Shown: positions 6,847 through 14,587, numbered from the stretch's first letter. The stretch: DNA of 22,521 bases from JAVBNW01 sp031551255 (GCA_031551255.1 JAVBNW010000119.1:1-22521), one strand, 5' to 3'. Notes: generated from the sequence alone by a model not told the origin. Made by a program: numbers and translations.

Positions 6847-8409
6847 CTATTGCGCTGGGGATTCCAGGCAGAACCGTCCATTGAAGCGGGGAAGATCGAG
6901 ATCTTCGTACGTCCCCTCCAAGTCGGCGTAAATATCGTATTTTTTGCCGATTTCGAGCCGCTGCTTCTTTTCCTTGGGGAACTCGACGACAATCAGCTTC
7001 TTTTCATCGCCCTTGCCGACGTTAAACGTAAAGATGTATGGGTTGTCGGACAGCACCTCTTCTAAAGTGCCTATGCACTTATAGATGGCCCCTTGGTACG
7101 CCTTCTGATTCTTTAAAAGCTCCGCGTAATCCATCGGCCACGCCGCGCGGGAGTATTCATCCAGATTCGGCGAGTAGTAAATCGTATGGTCGATCACCGA
7201 TTCCCGCTTACCGGGCATCGACGCGCGTATGGTGAACACGTTGTCGCCGTAGCGCTTAAGGTTTACTTTAACGGTAAAATCTCCGTTTTCCGCTACCGAT
7301 ACGCTCTCGCTGGATGGCTCGACCGTGAGCGTGGCATTGGGATCCGTCTTGCCGGTGATGTTCGCATGGCGCGAGTTGCTGTTGGAAGGCGCATTGATGC
7401 TGATTTCGAGAGGGATTTCCATATACGGCCTCTCGATGTAGATCCGCTCGATGCTGGTGCGATAGCCCGGCGTCGAAACTCGAATGTCGATGGAGTTGTC
7501 GCCGATGGGTTCGACATTTACGTTGTGCGAAATTATGTTTTCGGCGTCGATCATATCGGTGACCTCGTCCTGGCCGATAAACACCGTGGAACCCGCTTCC
7601 ACCTTTATCTTGATTAAGTAAATAGACCGGTACGTCTTTTCGCGGCCGCCCACAGGGGCGAGTACTTCGATGGGAGAAGGAGGAACCGCGATCGTATAGG
7701 TGACGGGTTCGAGCTCCTTCGCCTTTTTGCCCAGCGGATAAAGTACCGGGTGCAGCGTAACCTCAATGGCTTCGGCATCAGGGTCGTCGGAGATGAAAAC
7801 GCTGTCCGGTACGGGTACGCGGATGTTGTCGCTTTCTATGGTGAAGTTTTTGCGTAGCTCGCGTATATAGATGACGTCGCCTTTTTCGCCATAAAACGTC
7901 ACATAGTGCACCGCGTTGCCGTTTTTGTCCACGCCCGCCTCGAGCTCGATCGCCGGCGAACCATCGCTTAGGGCGGCGTCGCCTCCGCGCGATTCGAACA
8001 GGCGCGAGGCGCCCCACGCAAGGCCGACGCCCACGAGGATGAAGATCAGCACCAACAGCATCATGCGAAACGCAGCGGGAGAGCGCCGGGAAGAAGTATA
8101 TCCCCCTTGTCCGCGGCTGAACAGCTCTCTTTCCTTGCGGGTGAGCCGCGCGCCACCGGCCCTGCGCCGTTGGGGTTCGTCGTCATGGCGCTCGGGCTGC
8201 GCGCGCCTTGAGGAGACGAGTTCTTCGCGGCGAAGGCTCACGGGCTCTTCGTAGCGCCGGGATGGGTTTTCCCGCCCTCCCGAATCGCGACGGCTCGCGC
8301 GCGAAAGGGGAAGATCCGACAGCGAATCGCGGGAGACCAGCGGCGCGCCGCAATGCGCGCAGCGCGACGACATCGCATTGTTTTCGTGACCACAGGATAA
8401 GCATGTCAT
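6847..8409 (-). CDS. Zinc-ribbon, single-pass membrane protein with large extracytoplasmic region
   Basis: This is a 520-residue protein of unknown function. Residues 1-22 form a zinc ribbon (C3-x2-C6 and C17-x2-C20). Residues 25-112 are an Arg/Ser/Glu-rich, probably disordered cytoplasmic linker. A transmembrane helix lies at about 114-137 (MMLLVLIFILVGVGLAWGAS). The remaining ~380 residues should be outside the cell; they are beta-rich and contain probable Ig-like repeats (for example IYLIKIKVEAGSTVFIGQDE, and ANITGKTDPNATLTVEPSSE with PGKRESVIDH). The C-terminal 100 residues (LLKNQKAYQGAIYKCIGTLE onward) resemble a small beta-barrel. The start has GGGAGG eight bases upstream. The gene converges on the MATE gene with three bases between stops. 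The layout suggests an envelope sensor or assembly factor; this is inference. Confidence 0.8.
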   Translation of the reverse strand: MTCLSCGHENNAMSSRCAHCGAPLVSRDSLSDLPLSRASRRDSGGRENPSRRYEEPVSLRREELVSSRRAQPERHDDEPQRRRAGGARLTRKERELFSRGQGGYTSSRRSPAAFRMMLLVLIFILVGVGLAWGASRLFESRGGDAALSDGSPAIELEAGVDKNGNAVHYVTFYGEKGDVIYIRELRKNFTIESDNIRVPVPDSVFISDDPDAEAIEVTLHPVLYPLGKKAKELEPVTYTIAVPPSPIEVLAPVGGREKTYRSIYLIKIKVEAGSTVFIGQDEVTDMIDAENIISHNVNVEPIGDNSIDIRVSTPGYRTSIERIYIERPYMEIPLEISINAPSNSNSRHANITGKTDPNATLTVEPSSESVSVAENGDFTVKVNLKRYGDNVFTIRASMPGKRESVIDHTIYYSPNLDEYSRAAWPMDYAELLKNQKAYQGAIYKCIGTLEEVLSDNPYIFTFNVGKGDEKKLIVVEFPKEKKQRLEIGKKYDIYADLEGTYEDLDLPRFNGRFCLESPAQ

Positions 8410-8467
8410 GGCGCGGCCTCCCTTCGCTAAAATCCGGCAATGGGGTTTTCATGGCATAACTACCAAC

Positions 8468-8496
8468 ATTTTATCACATCCGCCCGCGCCTGAAAA
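8468..8496 (-). promoter_or_regulatory. Candidate promoter for the zinc-ribbon gene
   Basis: Read on the minus strand, TTTTCA (8491-8496) is followed after 17 bp by TAAAAT (8468-8473), with TG one base upstream of the -10. This lies about 60 bases before the ATG at 8409. It is back to back with the plus-strand promoter of the next operon. Confidence 0.45.
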
Positions 8497-8522
8497 CCCG
8501 GGTGGCGCTCGACGGGCCGCTG

Positions 8523-8531
8523 TGTTACAAT
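8523..8531 (+). promoter_or_regulatory. Candidate extended -10 promoter of the desulfurase-thiI operon
   Basis: TG at 8523-8524, one base, then TACAAT at 8526-8531 form an extended -10 element like those at 440-448 and 18349-18357. No good -35 is visible at the right distance. It lies about 95 bases upstream of the first gene of the operon. Confidence 0.45.
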
Positions 8532-8625
8532 ATGAAATGGGTTTTAGGCGCTTGCCCCCGGGCATATGCATCTATTTTCCATTGCGATGGGCCGCTTACG
8601 GCTCTTATGTGGGGAGGAAGATACT

Positions 8626-9183
8626 TTGGATAACTTCCGCGAGGAGATCATCACCCGCCGTACCGGAAAAACGCTCTACAGCATTATGTACGTCGTCGCG
8701 TTTGCGTTGATGATCATTGCAGGCATCATCACGTTTTTTGCGTTGACGGCCGTCATGAATATGTTCAGCATAGGGGAGGGGCAAGTCGACTGGATGAGCG
8801 TCATCATGCTGATAGCCGGCGGCGCCACCACCTTCTTGATGTGGAGAAATAAAGATACCCTCCGCCTCGAATACGAGTATACGTTTACCAACGGCGAAAT
8901 GGATTTTGCCAAGGTGCTGGGAAACAAGCGCCGCAAGCACTTGATGACGGTGCAGCTTAAGACGGTGGAGCAGGGAGGCCCGGTGGACAGCGACAACTAC
9001 CTGCGCCTGTCCGGCGGCCCCAACATCAAGCTGACCGACCTTACCATGAACAAGGATGTGCCGATCTATTTCCTATACTATTCGCGGGACGGGGTGCGCA
9101 ACATCGTGCTTTTGGAGGCCAGCGCCCAGATGGTGAGCCTGATGCGCATCTACAACCGCAACTTTGCGCCGCTCCCGCAATGA
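8626..9183 (+). CDS. Two-helix membrane protein, DUF6106-like
   Basis: A 185-residue protein with two transmembrane helices near the N-terminus (about residues 17-41, SIMYVVAFALMIIAGIITFF, and 55-72, SVIMLIAGGATTFLMW) and a ~110-residue cytoplasmic tail of mixed alpha/beta character. It resembles the uncharacterised DUF6106 family of Clostridia; this is recall, not a search. The TTG at 8626 is chosen because GGGGAGGA (8611-8618) lies seven bases upstream; the in-frame ATG at 8566 has no SD and adds a stretch unlike the rest. Its TGA overlaps the ATG of the desulfurase gene (ATGA), so they are coupled. Nothing in the sequence explains its link to sulfur transfer. Confidence 0.78.
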   Translation: MDNFREEIITRRTGKTLYSIMYVVAFALMIIAGIITFFALTAVMNMFSIGEGQVDWMSVIMLIAGGATTFLMWRNKDTLRLEYEYTFTNGEMDFAKVLGNKRRKHLMTVQLKTVEQGGPVDSDNYLRLSGGPNIKLTDLTMNKDVPIYFLYYSRDGVRNIVLLEASAQMVSLMRIYNRNFAPLPQ

Positions 9184-10322
9184 TCTACCTGGACAACAGC
9201 GCGACCACGCGGCCGTTGGAGGCCGCGCTTCATGCGATGAACGCCGCCGCGCGGGAATGCTACTTCAATCCCTCTTCTCTATATGCTCCGGCGATGCTGG
9301 GCGAAAGATTGCTTGCCGGCGCAAAGGATGCCGTAAAGGCGGCGCTTGGCGTGCAAAATGGGGAAGTCATATTCACATCGGGTGGCACCGAGGCCGATAA
9401 TCTTGCGGTACTCGGCGTCGCCAACGCGCTCCGCTCGCGAAAGCGGCATTTTTTATATGGCGCGGCGGAGCATCCCGCGGTGGTGGAGGCAATGCAAGCC
9501 GTTCGCGCGATGGGGCACGATGTGGAGCGCCTGCCGGTGGGTGAAGACGGCGCTGTGCGCCTTGACGCGCTGGAGGAGCTTATCAAGCCGGATACCGCGC
9601 TCGTATCGGTGCAGCACGTCAACAACGAAACCGGCGCGATGAATCCCATCGAGCAGATAGCGGCCCTCGTGCGTACGAAGGCTCCCGACGCGTTGATCCA
9701 TACTGACGGCGTGCAGGCATTTTTGCACGTCCCCGCCGCGCTTGCAGGGGTGGATCTCTACGCGGTCAGCGCGCACAAGTTTCACGGCCCGCGGGGCGTA
9801 GGCGCGCTTTGGAAGAGCCAACAGGCCCGCCTTTTGCCGCAGGCCGTCGGAGGCGGGCAGCAGGGGGGGCTCAGGTCGGGCACGGAGAACGTGCCGGGCG
9901 TCGAGGGCATGCGCGCGGCGGTGGATGCCTATCGGGCACTGGAAAATGCCGCCTCGAAGATGATGGAGCTCAAGCTTAGACTATACCGCGGCGCGACGGA
10001 CGCGCTGCCGGATGCGCTGGTGAACGGCCCAGCGCCGGAAAAGGGCGCGCCGCATATTCTCAACCTCTCCTTCGGCGTGCGCGGCGAGGTGCTTTTGCAC
10101 GCGCTGGAGGGGGAGGGTATTCTGGTTTCGACGGGCTCGGCCTGCTCGTCCCGCAAGAGGAAACCCTCGCCCGTGCTCAGCGCGATGGGCCTTGACGCCG
10201 AGAGGATCGAAGGCGCGCTGCGCTTTTCGCTGTCGCCTATGAATACGGCCGAAGAAATCGACCTGACGATCGCCGCGCTCTCGCGCCTCGTGCCTAAGTA
10301 CCGGCGCTACCGGAGAAGATAA
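9180..10322 (+). CDS. Cysteine desulfurase (NifS/IscS family)
   Basis: This is a PLP-dependent enzyme of 380 residues that takes sulfur from cysteine as an enzyme-bound persulfide, leaving alanine. Visible features are the start MIYLDNSATTRP, FTSGGTEADNLA (65-76), H98 in AAEHPA stacking on PLP, D176 in HTDGVQ, the Schiff-base lysine K200 in SAHKFHGPRG, GLRSGTENVPG (230-240), and the catalytic C322 in STGSACSSRKRKPSPVL. The Arg/Lys-rich sequence after Cys322 is like ThiI-linked desulfurases (NifZ type in Bacillus) rather than Isc enzymes for Fe-S assembly, but the exact partner is inference. It overlaps the upstream gene by four bases; thiI is two genes downstream, so it probably supplies sulfur for tRNA 4-thiouridine. 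An exact symbol is not assigned. Confidence 0.95.
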   Translation: MIYLDNSATTRPLEAALHAMNAAARECYFNPSSLYAPAMLGERLLAGAKDAVKAALGVQNGEVIFTSGGTEADNLAVLGVANALRSRKRHFLYGAAEHPAVVEAMQAVRAMGHDVERLPVGEDGAVRLDALEELIKPDTALVSVQHVNNETGAMNPIEQIAALVRTKAPDALIHTDGVQAFLHVPAALAGVDLYAVSAHKFHGPRGVGALWKSQQARLLPQAVGGGQQGGLRSGTENVPGVEGMRAAVDAYRALENAASKMMELKLRLYRGATDALPDALVNGPAPEKGAPHILNLSFGVRGEVLLHALEGEGILVSTGSACSSRKRKPSPVLSAMGLDAERIEGALRFSLSPMNTAEEIDLTIAALSRLVPKYRRYRRR

Positions 10323-10361
10323 ACGGCTTGACGGCGCCGTGTAAGGTGGGAGGAGCGTTGC

Positions 10362-11801
10362 ATGAGCATTTCTTTTGAAGTGGATATTCCCGAAAACCAG
10401 GGCGTTTCCTCGAGCGCGATCGGCGGCTTCATCGATGCGTGCGAAGCGCAAAACCTTCAGGTGAGCACGTTCATGCTGATCGCAGGCGGCAAGGCCGTCG
10501 CGCAGTTTTGGAAAAGGCCCTATGAAAAAGACTGCGTACAGCTATTGTACTCGCTCACAAAGTCGTTTACCGCCGCGGGGGTCGGCATTGCTTCGGATAA
10601 GGGGCTGCTGTCGTTGGACGATCCCGTTATCTCCTTTTTTCCGGACAAGCTTCCCGCCTGCATATCGAATAACCTGCGAAACATGCGGGTAAAGCACCTT
10701 TTATCGATGACCTGCGGCATTCACGACAATACCTACGGCGAGCTGTACCCGCACGCGGATTGGGTGAAGGCGTTTCTCGCGCAGGATTTCCCGCACGAGC
10801 CGGGCACGTATTTTAGGTACAGCACCCATGCCTCCCACATGCTTTCCGCCATCGTACACAAAGCGGCGGGCGAGAATTTTTACGACTTTCTCAAAGAGCA
10901 TCTATTTGCGCCGCTGGGCATCGAGCAATCGACGTGGGAATTTTGCGGCCAAGGCATTGCCGCGGGCGGCATGGGGCTGGGGCTTACCACCGAATCCATC
11001 GCGAAATTCGGGCAGATGCTGCTAAGCAAAGGCGTGTTTGGCGGCACTAGGGTGCTTTCGGAGGCGTATGTCGACGCGATGACCGCCATGCAGGCCGACG
11101 AGAGCGTCACGGAAAAGGACGACGGGCACCGCCTCGGCTACGGCTATCAGATGAAAATCGGCCGGGACGCAGGCTACAACCACGCCGGCGGGTTCGGCAC
11201 GCTGCTGTTCGTCGCCCCCAAGCGAAGCATGGTGGTAGCCGTCACCTCCCGCAAGAAGAACTACGCCGAGGTGATGGATCTGATCCACGAAAAGCTCGTA
11301 GATGCGCCGGTTGCCAGCCCAAAAGAAGGCTCGGCGCATGAGCACGCGCTGCTGCGGGAGAAGATCGATGCCCTGGCTTATGCCGTTCCGTCGTTTTCGC
11401 CGGTTCCCGACAACGCGTGCGCGCTGGAGGGGACGTATGAAATATCGGACAATCCCCATGGGTTGTACCGGGCGGCGTTCACAAAAGACGCGGAGGGCGG
11501 ATTTTCCTTGCGCCTGCGCTACCACGATAGAGAAGACAGCCACCTGCGCTTTCACTTTGCGCGCCCGGTCGAGGGCAACGATGTTTTTGTCAAGGACATT
11601 CAGTTTCACCGACAGAGATATGTATCCTATGCGTCGTGGAGCTCGCCCCGAGCGCTGGGCATGACGGTGATCTACCTGGAGACCCCTTATGTCGTCACAT
11701 ATGCGGCAACGTTTTCAGGCGATATGATCGAGCTTACGTTCGCGATGAACGTATCGCTGAACCTAAAAAACTTTTCGGCGAAGGGCAGGAGAATGGTTTG
11801 A
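10362..11801 (+). CDS. Serine hydrolase, beta-lactamase (class C) fold
   Basis: This is a 479-residue protein without a signal peptide, so probably cytosolic. Residues 15-320 form the beta-lactamase/PBP-like domain: nucleophile motif S64-L-T-K67, second motif Y153-S-T (usually Y-x-N), and H274-A-G-G in place of K-T-G, as in many esterase-type members. Residues ~370-479 form an extra beta-rich C-terminal domain (CALEGTYEISDNPHG onward), like the lipocalin-type tails seen in some of this family. The ATG has GGAGG upstream. It begins 39 bp after the desulfurase and its TGA overlaps the thiI ATG by one base, so it is embedded in the sulfur-transfer operon. The Asn-to-Thr change in motif two argues against classic beta-lactamase activity. 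Substrate unknown; an amide or ester hydrolase is likely. Confidence 0.88.
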   Translation: MSISFEVDIPENQGVSSSAIGGFIDACEAQNLQVSTFMLIAGGKAVAQFWKRPYEKDCVQLLYSLTKSFTAAGVGIASDKGLLSLDDPVISFFPDKLPACISNNLRNMRVKHLLSMTCGIHDNTYGELYPHADWVKAFLAQDFPHEPGTYFRYSTHASHMLSAIVHKAAGENFYDFLKEHLFAPLGIEQSTWEFCGQGIAAGGMGLGLTTESIAKFGQMLLSKGVFGGTRVLSEAYVDAMTAMQADESVTEKDDGHRLGYGYQMKIGRDAGYNHAGGFGTLLFVAPKRSMVVAVTSRKKNYAEVMDLIHEKLVDAPVASPKEGSAHEHALLREKIDALAYAVPSFSPVPDNACALEGTYEISDNPHGLYRAAFTKDAEGGFSLRLRYHDREDSHLRFHFARPVEGNDVFVKDIQFHRQRYVSYASWSSPRALGMTVIYLETPYVVTYAATFSGDMIELTFAMNVSLNLKNFSAKGRRMV

Positions 11802-12943
11802 TGCGCGAGGTTTTGCTGATTCGCTTTGGCGAAGTCTTCTTAAAAGGGCAAAATCGCTCGTTTTTTATGTCCGCATTGGCGCGCAACATGCGAACCGCGC
11901 TTACGGGGCTGGATGCGAAGCTTATCGGCGCGGAGGGGCGCTACTATGTGGAGGGCGAGCCGATCGACGAGATCGCCGAGCGGGTGCGCGGCGTGTTCGG
12001 GGTGCACTCGGTGAGCCCCGCGTTGGAGTGCGAAAAGGATATTAAGGCCATCTTTGCTGCGGCAATTGCGCTGATGAGGCCGCTTTCCGGCACGTTCAAG
12101 GTGAGCGCGCGGCGTTCGGACAAGCGCTTTGCGCTCGATTCGATGCAGCTCAACCGCGATGTCGGTGCTGCCGTGCTCGATGCGCTTTCGCATCTTACCG
12201 TGGATGTGCACAACCCGGATCACACGCTTGAGGTGGAAATCCGCGAAAAGGCGTACCTGCATGTGAAAAAGCTGCCCGGCGCGGGCGGCATGCCGGTAGG
12301 CACCGGTGGGAGGGCCGCGCTGCTGCTTTCGGGCGGAATCGACAGCCCGGTGGCGGGCTACCGCATCGCCAAGCGCGGCGTGGTGATCGAGTGCGTTCAC
12401 TTTCACTCGTTTCCGTTTACATCCGAGCAGGCCAAGCAAAAGGTGGTGGATCTTGCGCGCATCCTCACCAGGTATTGCGGGCCGATCCGCCTTCACGTAG
12501 TGCCGTTTACCAAAATACAGCAGGCGCTGCACGAAAAGTGCCCCGACAGCCAGCTGACCATCCTGATGCGGCGTCACATGATGCGCATCGCCGAGAGGAT
12601 AGCCCTTGCGCGCGGTTGCGGCGCGCTTATTACCGGCGAATCGCTGGGGCAGGTCGCCAGCCAGACGATGGCCAGCCTCGGTTGCACCGGCGAGGTATGC
12701 TCGCTGCCGGTATTTCGCCCGCTGATCGGCTACGACAAGCAGGAGATCATTCAGCAGGCGCTGGCGATCGGCACCTACGAAACATCGATCCTTCCTTATG
12801 AGGATTGCTGCACGATCTTTACTCCTCGCCACCCTAACACGCGGCCGCAGCCGCAGAAGATCCGCGAGTCGGAGCTGATTTTTGATTACGAGCCGATGCT
12901 TCAAACGGCGATTGATAATACGGAAGTGATCCGCCTGCCGTAA
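11801..12943 (+). CDS. thiI: tRNA 4-thiouridine synthase ThiI
   Basis: ThiI adenylates tRNA uridine 8 and exchanges oxygen for sulfur. The protein has 380 residues: an N-terminal ferredoxin-like domain (MREVLLIRFGEVFLKGQNR), a THUMP domain at about 60-165 that binds tRNA (KVSARRSDKRF, HVKKLPGAGGMPVGTGGR), and a PP-loop ATPase domain with SGGIDSP at 177-183, then GALITGESLGQVASQT. There is no C-terminal rhodanese domain, as is usual in Firmicutes, so persulfide transfer must come directly from a desulfurase, presumably the one two genes upstream. ATG 11801 overlaps the previous TGA by one base and has AGGAGA eight bases upstream. A hairpin around the stop codon (about 12939-12966) lacks a T run and is not a clear terminator. 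Confidence 0.97.
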   Translation: MREVLLIRFGEVFLKGQNRSFFMSALARNMRTALTGLDAKLIGAEGRYYVEGEPIDEIAERVRGVFGVHSVSPALECEKDIKAIFAAAIALMRPLSGTFKVSARRSDKRFALDSMQLNRDVGAAVLDALSHLTVDVHNPDHTLEVEIREKAYLHVKKLPGAGGMPVGTGGRAALLLSGGIDSPVAGYRIAKRGVVIECVHFHSFPFTSEQAKQKVVDLARILTRYCGPIRLHVVPFTKIQQALHEKCPDSQLTILMRRHMMRIAERIALARGCGALITGESLGQVASQTMASLGCTGEVCSLPVFRPLIGYDKQEIIQQALAIGTYETSILPYEDCCTIFTPRHPNTRPQPQKIRESELIFDYEPMLQTAIDNTEVIRLP

Positions 12944-13057
12944 GGGCGCGGATCCATCATGCCCGCCTTAAGCATTCCTTCCTTCTATCTCCTTGCCCTG
13001 CGAACAAACCTCTTGATCGTCTGTACCGCTTTTGAAGTTGGTCAACTATAACGGGCG

Positions 13058-13099
13058 TATGTTTGCCATCCCTCAAACATATAGTTTGTCGGAGGGATG
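13058..13099 (+). promoter_or_regulatory. Two competing hairpins over the transpeptidase ribosome binding site
   Basis: Hairpin A pairs TATGTTTG (13058-13065) with CAAACATA (13074-13081). Hairpin B pairs CATCCCTC (13067-13074) with GAGGGATG (13092-13099), and inside it AAAC (13075-13078) with GTTT (13084-13087). The two cannot coexist because both use 13074-13078. Hairpin B buries the SD GGAGGG (13091-13096); hairpin A leaves it free. This is the layout of a translational switch or thermometer. Pairing is seen directly; regulation is inferred. Confidence 0.4.
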
Positions 13100-13102
13100 C
13101 CC

Positions 13103-13789
13103 ATGCCCAAAGCCATGCCGATGATCGCCTTTTTGCTCGTAGCCCTGTGCGCGGCGTTCATGCCCAGGTTCGAAGCGCCCACCCAGGCGGTCGCGGCGCG
13201 TGGCGCGCCGGAGAAGCTGATCGTGATCGACGCGGACAACCAATCGCTGACGCTCTATGAAAACGGGCAGTGCGTCAAGCGCTACGCAGTCGCCGTCGGC
13301 ACGCGGGAAACTCCTTCGCCGCTTGGGGTATGGACGGTCGTGGATATGCGCAAGAACTGGGGCAGCGGCTTTGGCACGCGCTGGATGGGGCTCAACTGCC
13401 CATGGGGGCGCTTCGGCATTCACGGCACGAACAAGCCTGGCTCCATCGGCTCGTTTGCGTCCCACGGCTGCATCCGCATGCTCAACCGGGATGTTGAAGA
13501 CCTTTATAAGCGCGTGTCTCCAGGCACGAAAGTGATCATCGAGCGCGCAGCATATGGGGATATGGCAGGGCCAGTGCGCACGCTGACGCCGGGCGACCGG
13601 GGCGCGGATGTTAGGCAGGTGCAGCTTAGGCTCAACCAACAGGGTTTTGATGTGGGTTGGCCCGACGGCGTGTATGGCGAAACCACAAAGCGGGCTCTCC
13701 TTGCGTTTAAAAAGGCGCGCAAGTTGCCCTATACCCACGATGTGGATTATACTACCCGTAAAGCTCTGGGCATTGAGTTGTTTGAATAG
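13103..13789 (+). CDS. Secreted L,D-transpeptidase with peptidoglycan-binding domain
   Basis: The enzyme forms or remodels 3-3 cross-links (or attaches proteins) in peptidoglycan outside the membrane. It has 228 residues: a short signal sequence or anchor at about 5-32 (MPMIAFLLVALCAAFMP), a YkuD catalytic domain at ~38-147 with H108 in IHGTN and the catalytic motif S120-H121-G122-C123-I-R, and a PG_binding_1 domain at ~158-225 (LTPGDRGADVRQVQLRLNQQ). ATG 13103 is preferred over ATG 13097 because the SD GGAGGG ends at 13096, leaving six bases. The catalytic domain comes before the binding domain, the reverse of many Bacillus enzymes. It appears monocistronic: a leader with two exclusive hairpins lies in front and a foldback repeat behind. 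Confidence 0.94.
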   Translation: MPKAMPMIAFLLVALCAAFMPRFEAPTQAVAARGAPEKLIVIDADNQSLTLYENGQCVKRYAVAVGTRETPSPLGVWTVVDMRKNWGSGFGTRWMGLNCPWGRFGIHGTNKPGSIGSFASHGCIRMLNRDVEDLYKRVSPGTKVIIERAAYGDMAGPVRTLTPGDRGADVRQVQLRLNQQGFDVGWPDGVYGETTKRALLAFKKARKLPYTHDVDYTTRKALGIELFE

Positions 13790-13816
13790 AGTCGTCATCG
13801 ATTTGTACTGGCGCTT

Positions 13817-13978
13817 TATAGTCACCGAACCCCAAACCGTTCAAAAGACAGCGAACGAGAGGTTTTCCTCGCGAGGAAGGGGAAGGAGGCATAGCCGTAG
13901 CTATGGCGACTGAGCCTGACAAAGTGAGGGAAACCGACCCGTCGTTAGACTTGAGCGGTTTGGGGTTCGGCGACTATA
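13817..13978. repeat. 162-bp foldback (MITE-like) element
   Basis: The terminal arms 13817-13844 and 13951-13978 are inverted copies matching at 26 of 28 positions (one difference becomes a G-U pair in RNA). The complementarity continues inward: GGTTTTCCTC (13861-13870) pairs with GAGGGAAACC (13926-13935) with one G-U, and the centre holds CATAGC-CGTA-GCTATG (13890-13905). The ends read TATAGTC and GACTATA, so a TA target duplication is possible. There is no ORF of its own. The core resembles intergenic repeats I associate with gut Clostridia, but that is memory, not a search. It may be a non-autonomous mobile element or a structured RNA, and it may also end transcription of the transpeptidase gene. 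Confidence 0.7.
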
Positions 13979-14008
13979 TCGCCCGTGACACTGCGGCGTC
14001 ATGGGCGA
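13979..14008. other. Hairpin abutting the foldback element
   Basis: TCGCCCGTGAC (13979-13989) pairs with GTCATGGGCGA (13998-14008), an 11-bp stem with one G-U and an 8-nt loop, starting one base after the foldback element ends. There is no T run on either strand, so it is a poor intrinsic terminator. Bases 14009-14047 hold nothing recognisable. Confidence 0.5.
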
Positions 14009-14047
14009 TTACTGCTATGAAACCGGCGGAACGAAAAGCAGGCCCTA

Positions 14048-14587
14048 TTATCGGTTGTCGAGACAGTCTTTTAAAATCTTTTCCTGCAAGGGATCGTCGA
14101 TGGTATCAAGAAGAAATGAGTCGTCTCCCAGCGAAGGCCGATACACGGTATGCGTGTCACCGGCAAACGGGGTTTGAACGATGTACAGCTCTTCGCTATA
14201 TACGATAAAGGCATAGTCGTTTTTCATGCGCTCGCTGAGCAAGTACTCCTTCCCGCCTACGATGTCGATTCCCTTCACGTACGCGTGCGCGATGCCCGAG
14301 CCTAAGACGGCGTTGACATACACTTCGTAATGTTCGTCGCCGTTTAGGTCGGCCTCGAACGATTCGGCAACGAAGCCGCCCAACCCCCATTCCGATGAAT
14401 CCTGGGAAAAGACCTCCTCGCCGGTTTCGGACCAGCGCACGGGTTCTCTTGAGATGAGTAGATCGCTTCCCGTTTTCACAGCCGGAAGTTTTTTGCCGCA
14501 GCTTGCGCAGCCTGCGGCGCACAGCGCACACAGCAACGTAAAAACGACGAGTCGGCATATGCGCGGCATATAATAGGAGCCGCTCAT
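14048..14587 (-). CDS. Putative lipoprotein with a Ca-loop-like repeat
   Basis: A 179-residue protein with a hydrophobic N-terminal segment (about 8-24, RICRLVVFTLLCALCAAGC) ending in a plausible lipobox, A-A-G-C27, so probably exported and lipid-anchored. The mature part contains DLNGDEHYEVYVNAVLGSGI (80-99), resembling the D-x-N/D-G-D loop of FG-GAP/VCBS-type repeats, followed by alternating beta strands. No enzyme family is recognised. The start ATG overlaps the pdp stop (ATGA) and lacks its own SD, so translation is probably coupled; Met7 is an alternative start and also lacks an SD. It is the last gene of the minus-strand traX-glycosylase-pdp operon. An acidic C-terminal half (SLGDDSFLLDTIDDP) fits extracytoplasmic calcium or ligand binding; that is inference. 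Confidence 0.72.
   Translation of the reverse strand: MSGSYYMPRICRLVVFTLLCALCAAGCASCGKKLPAVKTGSDLLISREPVRWSETGEEVFSQDSSEWGLGGFVAESFEADLNGDEHYEVYVNAVLGSGIAHAYVKGIDIVGGKEYLLSERMKNDYAFIVYSEELYIVQTPFAGDTHTVYRPSLGDDSFLLDTIDDPLQEKILKDCLDNR

Noticed and set aside
11840..12904. 354-aa minus-strand frame opposite thiI
   Set aside because: ThiI coding on the plus strand is certain; the antisense frame is low-complexity His/Arg-rich and without SD.
12939..12966. Hairpin around the thiI stop as a terminator
   Set aside because: The stem has a bulge and no T run follows.
13817..13978. CRISPR repeat or tRNA in the inverted-repeat region
   Set aside because: There are only two arms in inverted, not direct, orientation and no cloverleaf or CCA-end arrangement.
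13903..14208. 101-aa plus frame starting in the foldback element
   Set aside because: It begins inside the repeat and runs antisense into the lipoprotein gene; no domain is seen.
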